The notes under the pieces are model-generated. The model had not been told where the DNA came from and searched no databases. It saw only the letters and a program-made list of their open reading frames with translations. DNA of 53,049 nucleotides from Betaproteobacteria bacterium (GTDB taxonomy: Bacteria > Pseudomonadota > Gammaproteobacteria > Burkholderiales > Usitatibacteraceae): positions 1 through 53,049 of the forward strand of contig JAABQW010000221.1 in assembly GCA_011391275.1 (NCBI GenBank). Direction: 5' to 3'. How positions within the stretch are numbered: the stretch's first letter is position 1; each line of letters opens with the position of its first letter. Positions 9,244-18,265 of the stretch are shown here, piece by piece. A program made the position numbers and the translations under genes.

Positions 9244-11708
9244 GAAAACAGCTCGGCCTGGATCCCCGCCTCCGCGGGATTGGCATCGTCCGCCGCGCGG
9301 TCGAAATCGAGCTGCATGCGGCGCACGCGGTCGGCGAGCTTCTCGCTGGTGAGCTTCTCGCGAAGCCGCGCCACCATGAGCGGGAAGGCGAACGGCGTGG
9401 GCTTGTGCGTCTGCCGCAGCACCACGGGGGAACTCGCGAGGCGCCGCATCGCCGTGGCCAGGCGCGAGAACTCGAGCTCGCGCTCCAGCACCTCGCGCTC
9501 GGCCTGCGCGAGGAGGGGATTGCCTGCGTCCCAGCGCGCGAAGACCTCGTAGATGAGGCCGCTGGTGGCCTGCACCTGCTTGTTCGTCTTGGGCTGGCCG
9601 GGATAGCCCTGGAACACCAGCCCCGCGACGCGCGCGATCTCGCGGAACTGGCGCTTCGAAAGCTCGGCCGCGTTGAGGCTCGCGAGAACGTCGTCGAGCA
9701 GCGCCTCGGGCGACAGCAGCCCCGCGCGCAGGAGCGGCAGCAGTTCGAAGCGCTCGCGGGACAGGAGCTCGAAGCCGTAGTCGTTGAAGGCGAGCGAGAA
9801 CGACGCCGGCCGGGTGCGCGCCAGCCGCCAGGCGAGCAGCGCCGAGAGCCCCACGTGCACGTGCCGCCCCTCGAAGGGGTAGCAGAAGACGTGGTGCCCC
9901 TCTTTCGTTTCGCATTGCTCGACAAGGAGCTCCTGGCGGCGCGGGATGCGCGACCAGGCGCGCTGCAGCGCGAGGAGCCGCTCGACCGCGCGCATCTCCG
10001 GCTCGTCCGCGCGGCCCTCGAGGTGCGCCTCCAGGAGCTCGCGCACGCTCTCCGCCAGCTCGCTGGAGAGCGGGCTGCGCCCGCCCTGCCAACGCGGCAC
10101 CGTCGCCGACCCCGGCTTCGCCGGCCGCACCAGCGCCGTCATGTTCTCCACCCGGATCAGCTCCAGCACGTGCCCGGCGAACACGAACGCGTCGCCGGGC
10201 GAAAGCCACGCGATGAACGACTCCTCGACATTGCCGAGCCGCCGGCCGTTGAGGAAGCGCACGTCCATCGAGGCGTCCGAGACGATGGTGCCCACCGACA
10301 TGCGGTGGCGCCGCGCGATGGCGGCATCGCGCACCACGTGCCAGCCGTCGACTTCCTCGACGCGCCGGTACTCGGGGTAGGCCTTGAGCGACTCGCCCCC
10401 GCGCGTGACGAAATCCAGGGCCCAGCGCCACTCGGCATCGTCGAGGTCGCGGAAGGCGCGCGTGGACTTCACCTCGGCCTTGAGCGCCTCCTCGACGAAG
10501 CCCTCGCCCGCCGCGATGGTGACGAGGTGCTGCGCGAGGAGGTCCAGCGGTTTCTCCACGGGCCGGCGCGCCTCGATGCGGCGGGCCTGCGCCGCGCGCC
10601 GCGCCGCGGCCGCCTCCACGAACTCGAGCGCATGCGACGGCACGCAGCTCACGCGGCTCACCTGCCCCGGCGCGTGCCCCGAGCGCCCGGCGCGCTGCAG
10701 CAGCCGCGCCACGCCCTTGGGGCTGCCGATCTGCAGCACGCGGTCCACCGGGGAGAAATCCACGCCGAGGTCCAGGCTCGAGGTCGCCACCACCGCCTTC
10801 AGCCGCCCGGCCTTGAGCCCCTCCTCGACCCAGCGGCGCACCTCGGCATCCAGCGAGCCGTGGTGCAGCGCCACGATCCCCGCCCACTCCGGCCGGGCCT
10901 CGATGATCGCCTGGTACCAGATCTCCGCCTGAGAGCGCGTGTTCGTGAAGACGAGCGTGGAGCGCGATTCCTCCAGCGCGGCAACCACGTCGGGGAGCAT
11001 AGCGAGGCCGAGGTGACCGGCCCACGGAAAGCGATCGACGTCGGCGGGGATGAGCGTGTCGATGACGACGGGCTTGTCGGAGACGCCGCGCACGACGCGT
11101 CCCGGCGCGCCGGCAAGCAGCCGCTCGAGCGCCTCGTCGAGATTGCCCAGGGTCGCCGAAAGCCCCCAGGTGCGAAGCGCCGGGTTCCAGCGCCGCAGGC
11201 GCGCCAGCGCCAGCTCCACCTGCACGCCGCGCTTGTTGCCGAGCAGCTCGTGCCACTCGTCCACGATCACCGCGCGGACCGACGCGAGCCTGTCGCGCGC
11301 CTCGGCCTGCGAGAGCATGAGCGAGAGGCTCTCGGGCGTGGTCACGAGGACCGCGGGGAGCTTCCGCGCCTGCCTGGCCCTTTCCGCCGCCGGGGTGTCG
11401 CCGGTGCGCATGCCGAGTGTCCAGCCGACCCCCGTCGCCTCGACCGCGGCGGCGAGCGACTGCACCGTGTCGCCGGCCAGCGCGCGCATCGGCGTGATCC
11501 ACAGCACGCGAAGCGGCGACGTCCCGGTCCCCTCCCCGGCCAGTGCCTCGGCCACGGGCCCGAGGAAGGCCGCGAGCGTCTTGCCCGTCCCCGTCGCCGA
11601 GTGGACGAGCCCCGACTCGCCGGCGAGGTAGGCGCGCCACACCTCGCGCTGGAAGTCGAAGGGCTGCCAGCCGTTGGCCGCGAACCACGCCTCGAGCCGC
11701 GCGGTCAC
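9240..11708 (-). CDS. Ligase-associated DEXH-box helicase (Lhr family)
   Basis: VTARLEAWFAANGWQPFDFQREVW...; SATGTGKT Walker A, VDEWHELLGNKRG DEXH, QRAGRSGH motif VI; GTG start overlapping upstream stop (GTGA). Confidence 0.9.
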   Translation of the reverse strand: MTARLEAWFAANGWQPFDFQREVWRAYLAGESGLVHSATGTGKTLAAFLGPVAEALAGEGTGTSPLRVLWITPMRALAGDTVQSLAAAVEATGVGWTLGMRTGDTPAAERARQARKLPAVLVTTPESLSLMLSQAEARDRLASVRAVIVDEWHELLGNKRGVQVELALARLRRWNPALRTWGLSATLGNLDEALERLLAGAPGRVVRGVSDKPVVIDTLIPADVDRFPWAGHLGLAMLPDVVAALEESRSTLVFTNTRSQAEIWYQAIIEARPEWAGIVALHHGSLDAEVRRWVEEGLKAGRLKAVVATSSLDLGVDFSPVDRVLQIGSPKGVARLLQRAGRSGHAPGQVSRVSCVPSHALEFVEAAAARRAAQARRIEARRPVEKPLDLLAQHLVTIAAGEGFVEEALKAEVKSTRAFRDLDDAEWRWALDFVTRGGESLKAYPEYRRVEEVDGWHVVRDAAIARRHRMSVGTIVSDASMDVRFLNGRRLGNVEESFIAWLSPGDAFVFAGHVLELIRVENMTALVRPAKPGSATVPRWQGGRSPLSSELAESVRELLEAHLEGRADEPEMRAVERLLALQRAWSRIPRRQELLVEQCETKEGHHVFCYPFEGRHVHVGLSALLAWRLARTRPASFSLAFNDYGFELLSRERFELLPLLRAGLLSPEALLDDVLASLNAAELSKRQFREIARVAGLVFQGYPGQPKTNKQVQATSGLIYEVFARWDAGNPLLAQAEREVLERELEFSRLATAMRRLASSPVVLRQTHKPTPFAFPLMVARLREKLTSEKLADRVRRMQLDFDRAADDANPAEAGIQAELFS

Positions 11709-12604
11709 CCGAGCACCCGGCGCGCAGTGTGGATGGTCGTCGCGTGGATCGCCACCGTGTCGTCGAGGTCGCGGCCGTAGCCGCCGGCCATGGCGATCGC
11801 CACGGGCACGCCCCGCGCCGCGAGGCCGCCGAGGACCATCTCGTCGCGTCGCGCGAGGCCTTCCCGCGTGAGGCGCAGCCGCCCCAGCCGGTCGCCCTCG
11901 TGGGGGTCCGCGCCCGCCAGGTAGATCGCGAGCTGCGGCCGCGAGTGCTCCAGCGTCTCGCCGAGCCCGCGCGCGAGGAGCCGCAGGTACTCCTCGTCGC
12001 CGGTGCCGTCCGCGAGCTCGATGTCGAGGTCGCTCGCTTCCTTGGCGAACGGGAAGTTGCGCGCGCCGTGGATCGAGAAGGTGAACACCGACTCGTCGCC
12101 GCGCAGGATCGCCGCGGTGCCGTTGCCCTGGTGCACGTCGCAGTCGATCACCGCCACGCGCGCGATCCCCGCCTCGGCCTGCATGGCGCGCGCGGCGATG
12201 GCCGCGTCGTTGAAGACGCAGAAGCCCTCCCCGCGGTCGCGGAAGGCGTGGTGGGTGCCGCCGGCGAGGTTGGCGGACCAGCCCTGCACGAGCGCGTCGC
12301 GGGCGGCCGCGACCGTCGCCCCGGCCGAGCGGCGCGAGCGCTCCACCATCGCCTCCGACCACGGGAAGCCGATGCGGCGCACCTCGTCCGCGGAGAGCGT
12401 TCCGCCGCGCACGCGCGCCAGGTAGGCGGGGCAATGCGCCCGCAGGATCTCCCCGTCGCCCGCCGCCGCGGGCACGCGGAATTCGTCGGGACGGAACTCG
12501 CCCGAGGCGCCCAGCCGCTCGCGAAGCCGCGCGTACTTGGCCATCGGGAAGCGGTGCCCCGGCGGCAGCGGCAGCACGAAGTGGTCCGCGTAGTAGAGCG
12601 TCAC
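11705..12604 (-). CDS. Histone deacetylase-like (class II HDAC / acetylpolyamine amidohydrolase superfamily) protein
   Basis: LAGGTHHAFRDRGEGFCVFND, VIDCDVHQGNGT, YLAGADPHEGD; GTG start overlapping upstream stop. Confidence 0.88.
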   Translation of the reverse strand: MTLYYADHFVLPLPPGHRFPMAKYARLRERLGASGEFRPDEFRVPAAAGDGEILRAHCPAYLARVRGGTLSADEVRRIGFPWSEAMVERSRRSAGATVAAARDALVQGWSANLAGGTHHAFRDRGEGFCVFNDAAIAARAMQAEAGIARVAVIDCDVHQGNGTAAILRGDESVFTFSIHGARNFPFAKEASDLDIELADGTGDEEYLRLLARGLGETLEHSRPQLAIYLAGADPHEGDRLGRLRLTREGLARRDEMVLGGLAARGVPVAIAMAGGYGRDLDDTVAIHATTIHTARRVLG

Positions 12605-14250
12605 GGCGCGATCGGCAGGGCCCGGCCCTCGGAGGACGACGGTGCGGCGATGCCGAGGATGCGCGCGAGGGTGGGCGCGATGTCGACGACCTCCACCCGC
12701 TCCTCGACGCGGCCGGCCCGCACCCACTTCGGGCCGTGGAAGAGGATCGGCACGTGGGTGTCGTAGGCGTGGGGCGAGCCGTGCGTCGTGCCCGTGGCGT
12801 ACGAGCTGAACATCCACCCCGGTTTCGGAATCACCTGGATATCCGCGGAGAGCGCCGGGTGCCATGTCTTCCTCGCCGCGGCGAGGTACGGCACCGCGGG
12901 CGCGGAACCGGATTCCAGTTCCGCGCGGGTGAAGGCCGCGGCCACCGCGGGGTCCGCAGCCAGCAGGCGCCTGGCTTCTTCGTCGAGATCGCCGGCGCCC
13001 ATCCCGCGATCGGATGCCCGCGCGCGATCCAGGAGGATTCCGTGCGCGCTCCAGCCCCGCACCCAGGGCCCCGCGCCGAACCGGCTCTCCAGCCCTGCCT
13101 CCAGGATGGCGAGCGTCTCGGATGCCTTGCGCCGGCCGGCATCGTGCCCCTGCGCGATCGCGTGCTCGGGAACGGGCATGAAGCCGTGGTCCGAGGTGAC
13201 GACGGCCACGTAATTGCCGCGCCCCACCAGCCGGTCGAGGTCGCGCAGGAAGGCGGCCACGAGGTCGTCGAGCTGCAGCAGGTGGTCCTGCGAGATGCGC
13301 GACTGCATGCCCCAGGCGTGGTTCACGTAATCGTGCCCGGAGAGGCTCACGGAGAGGATGTCCGGCGCGTCGTCCCGGCCGAGCGATTCGCCCGCGACCG
13401 CGGCGCGAGCGAAGTCGAGCACGAGGGCGTCGCCGAAGGGGCTGGGCAGCAGGCTCGCGTAGAAGAGCGGGCCCGGCCCTTCCTGCCCCTCGCCCATCGT
13501 CTTCGGCAGCGTCCCACCGGGCGCCATCCACGGCTGGCCGTCGGGCCCCGATCGCCCGTAGGCCATGGGCGGCAGGAGCGGCTCCCACCTCGCACCGAAG
13601 TACCGGTCGGCGGGCCGGGCGGCGTTGAAGGCTTCCACCCACGCGGGATGCTCCTTCATGTAGTACGTCGTCGACGCGAACCGCCCCGACTGCGCCATGT
13701 AGAGGTAGGCCGTTCCGTCGCGGCCCGCCGGCAGGATGGCGCCGCGGTCCTTGCCCGACACCGCGATCACCTTCGAGCGCGCGTCGGCTTCGCGGAGCAC
13801 GTCGCCCAGGGACTGCGCCCGGAGGTTGCGGGGGCTCGTGCCCCCGAGCCTCGGCGTGGCGTGGCCGAGCCAGGCGTGCGCCGGGTCGCCCGCGCAGTAC
13901 ACGCGCTCGCCGGTGGCGCGGTCCCGCCATTCGTTGCCGATGATGCCGGTGCGGTGCGGGTAGGCCCCGGTGAGCATCGCCGCGTGGCCCGCGGCGGTGA
14001 CGGTATAGGCGTGCCCGTAGTGCGCGTCGGCGAACCACGCGCCCCGGTTCAGGAAACGGTTGAAGCCGTCCGGCCCGTACTGGTCCCGGTAGGCCGCGAG
14101 CTGCGCTTGCGGCACGCCGTCGAGCACGATGAGCACGACGAGGCGCGGCCGTTCGGCGCGGGCGGGTGGCGGGGTGGTGCTGCAGCCGGCGACGAGCGCG
14201 GCGAGGGCGAGGAAGGCGAAAAGAAAGCGCACGCGCAGGGCCGACTCCAT
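12601..14250 (-). CDS. Alkaline phosphatase family / type I phosphodiesterase lipoprotein
   Basis: MESALRVRFLFAFLALAALVAGCSTT (lipobox); VLIVLDGVPQ, TAAGHAAMLTGAYPHRTGI, VVTSDHGFMPV, GTTHGSPHAYDTHVPILFHGP. Confidence 0.88.
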   Translation of the reverse strand: MESALRVRFLFAFLALAALVAGCSTTPPPARAERPRLVVLIVLDGVPQAQLAAYRDQYGPDGFNRFLNRGAWFADAHYGHAYTVTAAGHAAMLTGAYPHRTGIIGNEWRDRATGERVYCAGDPAHAWLGHATPRLGGTSPRNLRAQSLGDVLREADARSKVIAVSGKDRGAILPAGRDGTAYLYMAQSGRFASTTYYMKEHPAWVEAFNAARPADRYFGARWEPLLPPMAYGRSGPDGQPWMAPGGTLPKTMGEGQEGPGPLFYASLLPSPFGDALVLDFARAAVAGESLGRDDAPDILSVSLSGHDYVNHAWGMQSRISQDHLLQLDDLVAAFLRDLDRLVGRGNYVAVVTSDHGFMPVPEHAIAQGHDAGRRKASETLAILEAGLESRFGAGPWVRGWSAHGILLDRARASDRGMGAGDLDEEARRLLAADPAVAAAFTRAELESGSAPAVPYLAAARKTWHPALSADIQVIPKPGWMFSSYATGTTHGSPHAYDTHVPILFHGPKWVRAGRVEERVEVVDIAPTLARILGIAAPSSSEGRALPIAP

Positions 14251-14280
14251 GGAATCGAGTCTATTAGAATTCGTCCTGCC

Positions 14281-14793
14281 ATGCCGTTCGCCTACTACGA
14301 CCGCCTCACCGCCTCCCGCCAGCGCGTCTACCGCAAGAGCGACGCCATCGCGCGCGTCGAGCTGCCCGACGCGCCCGCGCTGGTGCCGCTTGCCAGGGCG
14401 GTCGAGCCGGCGCTGGCCACGGGCGAGCCGCGGGCGGCCCAGGCGGCCAGCCAGGCGCTGGTCGACGCCCTCAATGCCCAGCTCGGCACGCCCCCCGTGC
14501 GCGCGCGCATCCTCGCCCGCCGGCCAAGCGACGCGGGCGGCGAGCTGCACGGCCTCTACGAGCCGGACAACGGCGGGCAGGTGGCGCGGGTGAGCGTGTG
14601 GATGCGCACCGCCGCGCGGGACGACGTGGTGCGGTTCCGCACCTTCCTGCGCACGCTGGTGCACGAGATGTGCCACCACTTCGACTACGAGCTCTACATG
14701 CTGCCGGAGACCTTCCACACCGAGGGGTTCTACGCGCGCGAGTCCGCGCTGGTGCGGGAGTTGCTGGGAGAAAATAAGGGGGACGGTTCCTAG
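14281..14793 (+). CDS. SprT-like putative zinc metallopeptidase
   Basis: LVHEMCHHFDYELYM HExxH motif; last residues GENKGDGS* lie in a palindromic repeat. Confidence 0.7.
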   Translation: MPFAYYDRLTASRQRVYRKSDAIARVELPDAPALVPLARAVEPALATGEPRAAQAASQALVDALNAQLGTPPVRARILARRPSDAGGELHGLYEPDNGGQVARVSVWMRTAARDDVVRFRTFLRTLVHEMCHHFDYELYMLPETFHTEGFYARESALVRELLGENKGDGS

Positions 14794-14868
14794 GGACGGT
14801 TCCTAAAGGGGTCCTGACGCAACCGTCAGGAACCGCTTCCTTTAGGAACCGTCCCCTTTATTTTCTCC
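14767..14868. repeat. Imperfect palindromic element (GGAGAAAATAA.GGGGACGGTTCCTA type) across two convergent gene ends
   Basis: Left GGAGAAAATAAGGGGGACGGTTCCTA..., right revcomp GGAGAAAATAAAGGGGACGGTTCCTAAAGG; inner copy GGGACGGTTCCTA duplicated on the left. Confidence 0.9.
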
Positions 14869-15511
14869 GGCGCCGCGCCGCGTAAGGATCGTTCTCGCGG
14901 CTGAGCTTGTTGCGGAACTCGTCTTCCTTCGCGGTCTGGTCCTTCGTCACCTGCTCCTGGATCGCCGCCTCGCGCTCCTTGAGCTCCTGCTCGAACTTCT
15001 CCGCCGAGAACGGCTCGGCCGACCTGGCCTCCTCGACCTTCGCCGCCTTCGGGTCCGGCCTGGGCTCGCCGTACTCGGCCTCGTAGGTGAGCGCCTCGAG
15101 GCGCTTCTGGTGGGCCACGCGGTTGCCCTGGTTCCAGGCGGCCGACAGCGCGAAAAGCCCCACGAAGAGCATCACGAACACGAGCTTCCGGTAGCGCTCC
15201 CAGTTCTCAGCCCACGCCCGGCGCGGCCGCAGCAGCTCCCGGGTCACCGAGGTCGGGTCGATCTCGGCCGCGATGGACGCGGCCCGCGCCTGCGGGTCGG
15301 CGGTCGCCGCGGCGAGCGAGGCGTCGTAGCCGGCGCGCAGATTCTCGTCGCCGAGGATCGACCAGGCCTCGCGGACGGCGTAGATCTCGGCGCGCGCCGC
15401 GTCGCTCGTGTCGGGCTCGAGCTTCGCGATGCGCCGCCGGCAGGCGGAGGCGATCATCTCCCGCGGCGCCACGGGCGGCACGCCCACCAGGTCGTAGAGG
15501 CTCTTCTTCAC
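14858..15511 (-). CDS. J-domain-like single-TM protein lacking a canonical HPD motif
   Basis: MKKSLYDLVGVPPVAPREMIASACRRRIAKLEPDTSDAARAEIYAVREAWSILGDENLRAGYD; TM LVFVMLFVGLFALSAAW. Confidence 0.7.
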   Translation of the reverse strand: MKKSLYDLVGVPPVAPREMIASACRRRIAKLEPDTSDAARAEIYAVREAWSILGDENLRAGYDASLAAATADPQARAASIAAEIDPTSVTRELLRPRRAWAENWERYRKLVFVMLFVGLFALSAAWNQGNRVAHQKRLEALTYEAEYGEPRPDPKAAKVEEARSAEPFSAEKFEQELKEREAAIQEQVTKDQTAKEDEFRNKLSRENDPYAARRRRK

Positions 15512-15521
15512 GGGCGGCTCG

Positions 15522-17324
15522 TCAGACGGGGGCGACCTTGAGCACTTCCTCGATCGTCGTGACGCCCTGCGCGACCTTCATGAGGCCCGAGAGGCGCAGC
15601 GGCTTCATCCCGGCCCGGTAGGCGGCCTCGGTGAGCTTCTCGAGGTCCGGCGCGGAGACGAGCAGGCGCTTGAGGTCCACGGTGAGCGTGAGGATCTCGT
15701 AGATGCCGATGCGCCCGAGGTAGCCCGTGTTGCGGCACTCCAGGCAGCCCGCGGGGCGCCACACCTCGTCGGGGGGCGGGGCCTTGAACGGCGCGCAGAT
15801 CGCCGCCCAGGTGGCCCGGTCGTCCTCGCGCTGGAAGGGGGCCTTCACCTTGCAGTGCGGGCAGAGGGTGCGCACGAGGCGCTGCGCCATCACGCCCAGC
15901 AGGGTCGCGTTGAGCAGGTACGCGGGCGCGCCCAGGTCCATCAGGCGCGTCACCGCCGAGGGCGCGTCGTTGGTGTGCAGCGTCGAGAGGACGAGGTGGC
16001 CGGTGAGCGCGGCCTGCACGGCCATGTCGGCCGTCTCGAGGTCGCGGATCTCCCCGATCATGATGATGTCCGGGTCCTGCCGCATCAGCGCGCGCACGCC
16101 GTTCGAGAAGCTGAGGTCGATGTCGTGGTTGACCTGCATCTGGTTGAACTTCGGGTCCACCATCTCGATCGGGTCCTCGATGGTGCAGACGTTCACCTCC
16201 GGGGTCGCGAGCTGCTTGAGCGAGGTGTAGAGGGTCGTCGTCTTCCCCGAGCCCGTCGGCCCCGTCACCAGCAGGATGCCTCCCGGCTGGCTGGTGAGGT
16301 GGCGCCAGGTCTCCTGCTCGTCCTTGGTGAAGCCCAGGTCCGAGAAGTTGCGCATGAGCACCTCGGGGTCGAAGATGCGCATCACCACCTTCTCGCCGTG
16401 TGCCGTGGGCAGGGTGGACAGGCGCAGCTCGATCTCCTCGCCGTCGGGCATGCGCGTCTTGATGCGGCCGTCCTGCGGGCGGCGCTTCTCCATCACGTCC
16501 ATGCGCCCGAGGATCTTGATGCGCGCCGTCATCGCCACCAGCACCGGGTACGGGATCTGGTAGACCTCGTGCAGCACGCCGTCGATGCGGAAGCGGATCA
16601 CGCCCGCGTCGCGCCGCGGCTCCAGGTGGATGTCGCTCGCGCGCTGGTCGAAGGCGTACTGCCACAGCCAGTCGACGAGGTGGACGATGTGGTGGTCGTT
16701 CGCGTCGAGCTGGCGGCCGGCCTTGCCCAGCTCCACCAGCTGCTCGAAGTTGGACAGCCCGCTCGTCTGCACGCCCGCCTTCTCGGCGCGCTTGACGCTC
16801 TTGGCGAGGTTGTAGAACTCCCCCTGGTAGCGCTCGATGTCCGCGGGGTTCGCGAGCACGCGCTTCACCGTGAGGCGGAGCATCTCGGAGAGCTCCTTCT
16901 CCCAGCCGCGCACGAACGGCTCGCAGGTGGCGATCGTCACCTCCTTGCCGCTCACGCCCACCGGCAGGATTCCGCGGCGCTGGGCGTACTCCGAGCTCAT
17001 CACGTCGGTTACCGCGCGCAGGTCGATCTTGAGCGGGTCGATGTGGAAGAAGGGCATGTGCAGGCGCGCGGCGAGCCAGGCCGTGATGCCCTCCGCATTG
17101 AGCGTGCCCCCCGCGACGACCGCGGAGCGCAGCCTCGCCTCGGCGATGTACGTCACCGGGTGCTTGCCGCCGCGGGCCCTGGCGTGGTCGGCGAGGAGCC
17201 TGGCGGCGTCCTGGCTGGCCACGTGGCCGTCCGCGACGGCCCACTCCAGCACGTCCTTGAGCGTGAGCTTGCGGTCGATCCCCTGGGCGGGGGCCGGGCC
17301 GGCAGTGTTCGGGACGGAAGCCAT
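15522..17324 (-). CDS. GspE/PilB-family type II secretion / type IV pilus assembly ATPase
   Basis: Walker A GPTGSGKTTTLY, IEDPIEM, GEIRDLETADMAVQAALTGHLVLSTLHTNDAPSAVTRL, CPHC...CLEC zinc motif. Confidence 0.92.
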   Translation of the reverse strand: MASVPNTAGPAPAQGIDRKLTLKDVLEWAVADGHVASQDAARLLADHARARGGKHPVTYIAEARLRSAVVAGGTLNAEGITAWLAARLHMPFFHIDPLKIDLRAVTDVMSSEYAQRRGILPVGVSGKEVTIATCEPFVRGWEKELSEMLRLTVKRVLANPADIERYQGEFYNLAKSVKRAEKAGVQTSGLSNFEQLVELGKAGRQLDANDHHIVHLVDWLWQYAFDQRASDIHLEPRRDAGVIRFRIDGVLHEVYQIPYPVLVAMTARIKILGRMDVMEKRRPQDGRIKTRMPDGEEIELRLSTLPTAHGEKVVMRIFDPEVLMRNFSDLGFTKDEQETWRHLTSQPGGILLVTGPTGSGKTTTLYTSLKQLATPEVNVCTIEDPIEMVDPKFNQMQVNHDIDLSFSNGVRALMRQDPDIIMIGEIRDLETADMAVQAALTGHLVLSTLHTNDAPSAVTRLMDLGAPAYLLNATLLGVMAQRLVRTLCPHCKVKAPFQREDDRATWAAICAPFKAPPPDEVWRPAGCLECRNTGYLGRIGIYEILTLTVDLKRLLVSAPDLEKLTEAAYRAGMKPLRLSGLMKVAQGVTTIEEVLKVAPV

Positions 17325-17353
17325 GGCCGGATTCTATAGGAGACCGGGCTCGC

Positions 17354-18265
17354 CTATGGGCCGCCCGCGAGGGGCTTGCCGGGGTCGTCCCAGCTTCGCG
17401 GATCCTCGAGCGGCTCCAGGTGCGTGAGCACCTCCGCGTGCGGCAGCGCGGCCTCGATCTCGGATTCCAGCCGGTGCGCGAGGTCGTGTCCGTCGTGCAC
17501 GCTCATCGAGCCGGGCACGAGGATGTGCACGTCGATGAAGCTGTTCTTTCCCGAGGCGCGCGTGCGCAGCCTGTGGTAGTCGCCGCCCTGCGCCCGCACC
17601 TGCTCGAGGATCGCCACGACCCGCGCGCGCTCCTCGGCGGGAATGGCGCGGTCCATGAGCCCGTCGAAGGAGCGGCGGATGAGCGACCAGCCGGTCCACA
17701 GGATCTGCAGCGCGACGGCGATGGCGATGAGCGGATCCAGCACGAGCCAGCCGCTGAAGTGCACAATCGCCACCGCGGCGATCACCCCCGCGGTGGTCCA
17801 GACGTCCGTAAGAAGGTGGTGGGCGTCGGCCTCGAGCGTGATGGAGCGGTGCTCGCGCGCGCCCTTGAGCAGGAACCAGCCGCACAGGAGGTTCGCGCCC
17901 GCCGCGAGCACGGAGAGCACGAGGCCCAGGCCCACCTGCTCCAGGGGGCGGGGATCCATGAGCCTGGGCGCCGCGCTCCAGATGATGGCACCCGCCGCCA
18001 CGAAGATGAGCGCGCCCTCGATGCCGCTGGAGAAGTACTCCGCCTTCTGGTGGCCGAAGTTGTGCTCCTCGTCCTCGTCGGCGTGCGCGTAGGTGATCGT
18101 CACCAGCGCGATCAGGGCCGCCGCGAGGTTCACGAACGACTCCAGCGCGTCCGACAGCAGCCCCACGGAGCCGGTGAGGAAGTAGGCGCCGAACTTGAGG
18201 GCCATGGTGACGACCGAGGTCGCCACCGAGAAGAGGATGTAGAAGGTCGGCGAGTGGCCGCTCAT
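17354..18265 (-). CDS. Cation diffusion facilitator family transporter
   Basis: GSVGLLSDALESFVNLAAA, HNFGHQKAEYFSSGIEGALI. Confidence 0.9.
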   Translation of the reverse strand: MSGHSPTFYILFSVATSVVTMALKFGAYFLTGSVGLLSDALESFVNLAAALIALVTITYAHADEDEEHNFGHQKAEYFSSGIEGALIFVAAGAIIWSAAPRLMDPRPLEQVGLGLVLSVLAAGANLLCGWFLLKGAREHRSITLEADAHHLLTDVWTTAGVIAAVAIVHFSGWLVLDPLIAIAVALQILWTGWSLIRRSFDGLMDRAIPAEERARVVAILEQVRAQGGDYHRLRTRASGKNSFIDVHILVPGSMSVHDGHDLAHRLESEIEAALPHAEVLTHLEPLEDPRSWDDPGKPLAGGP

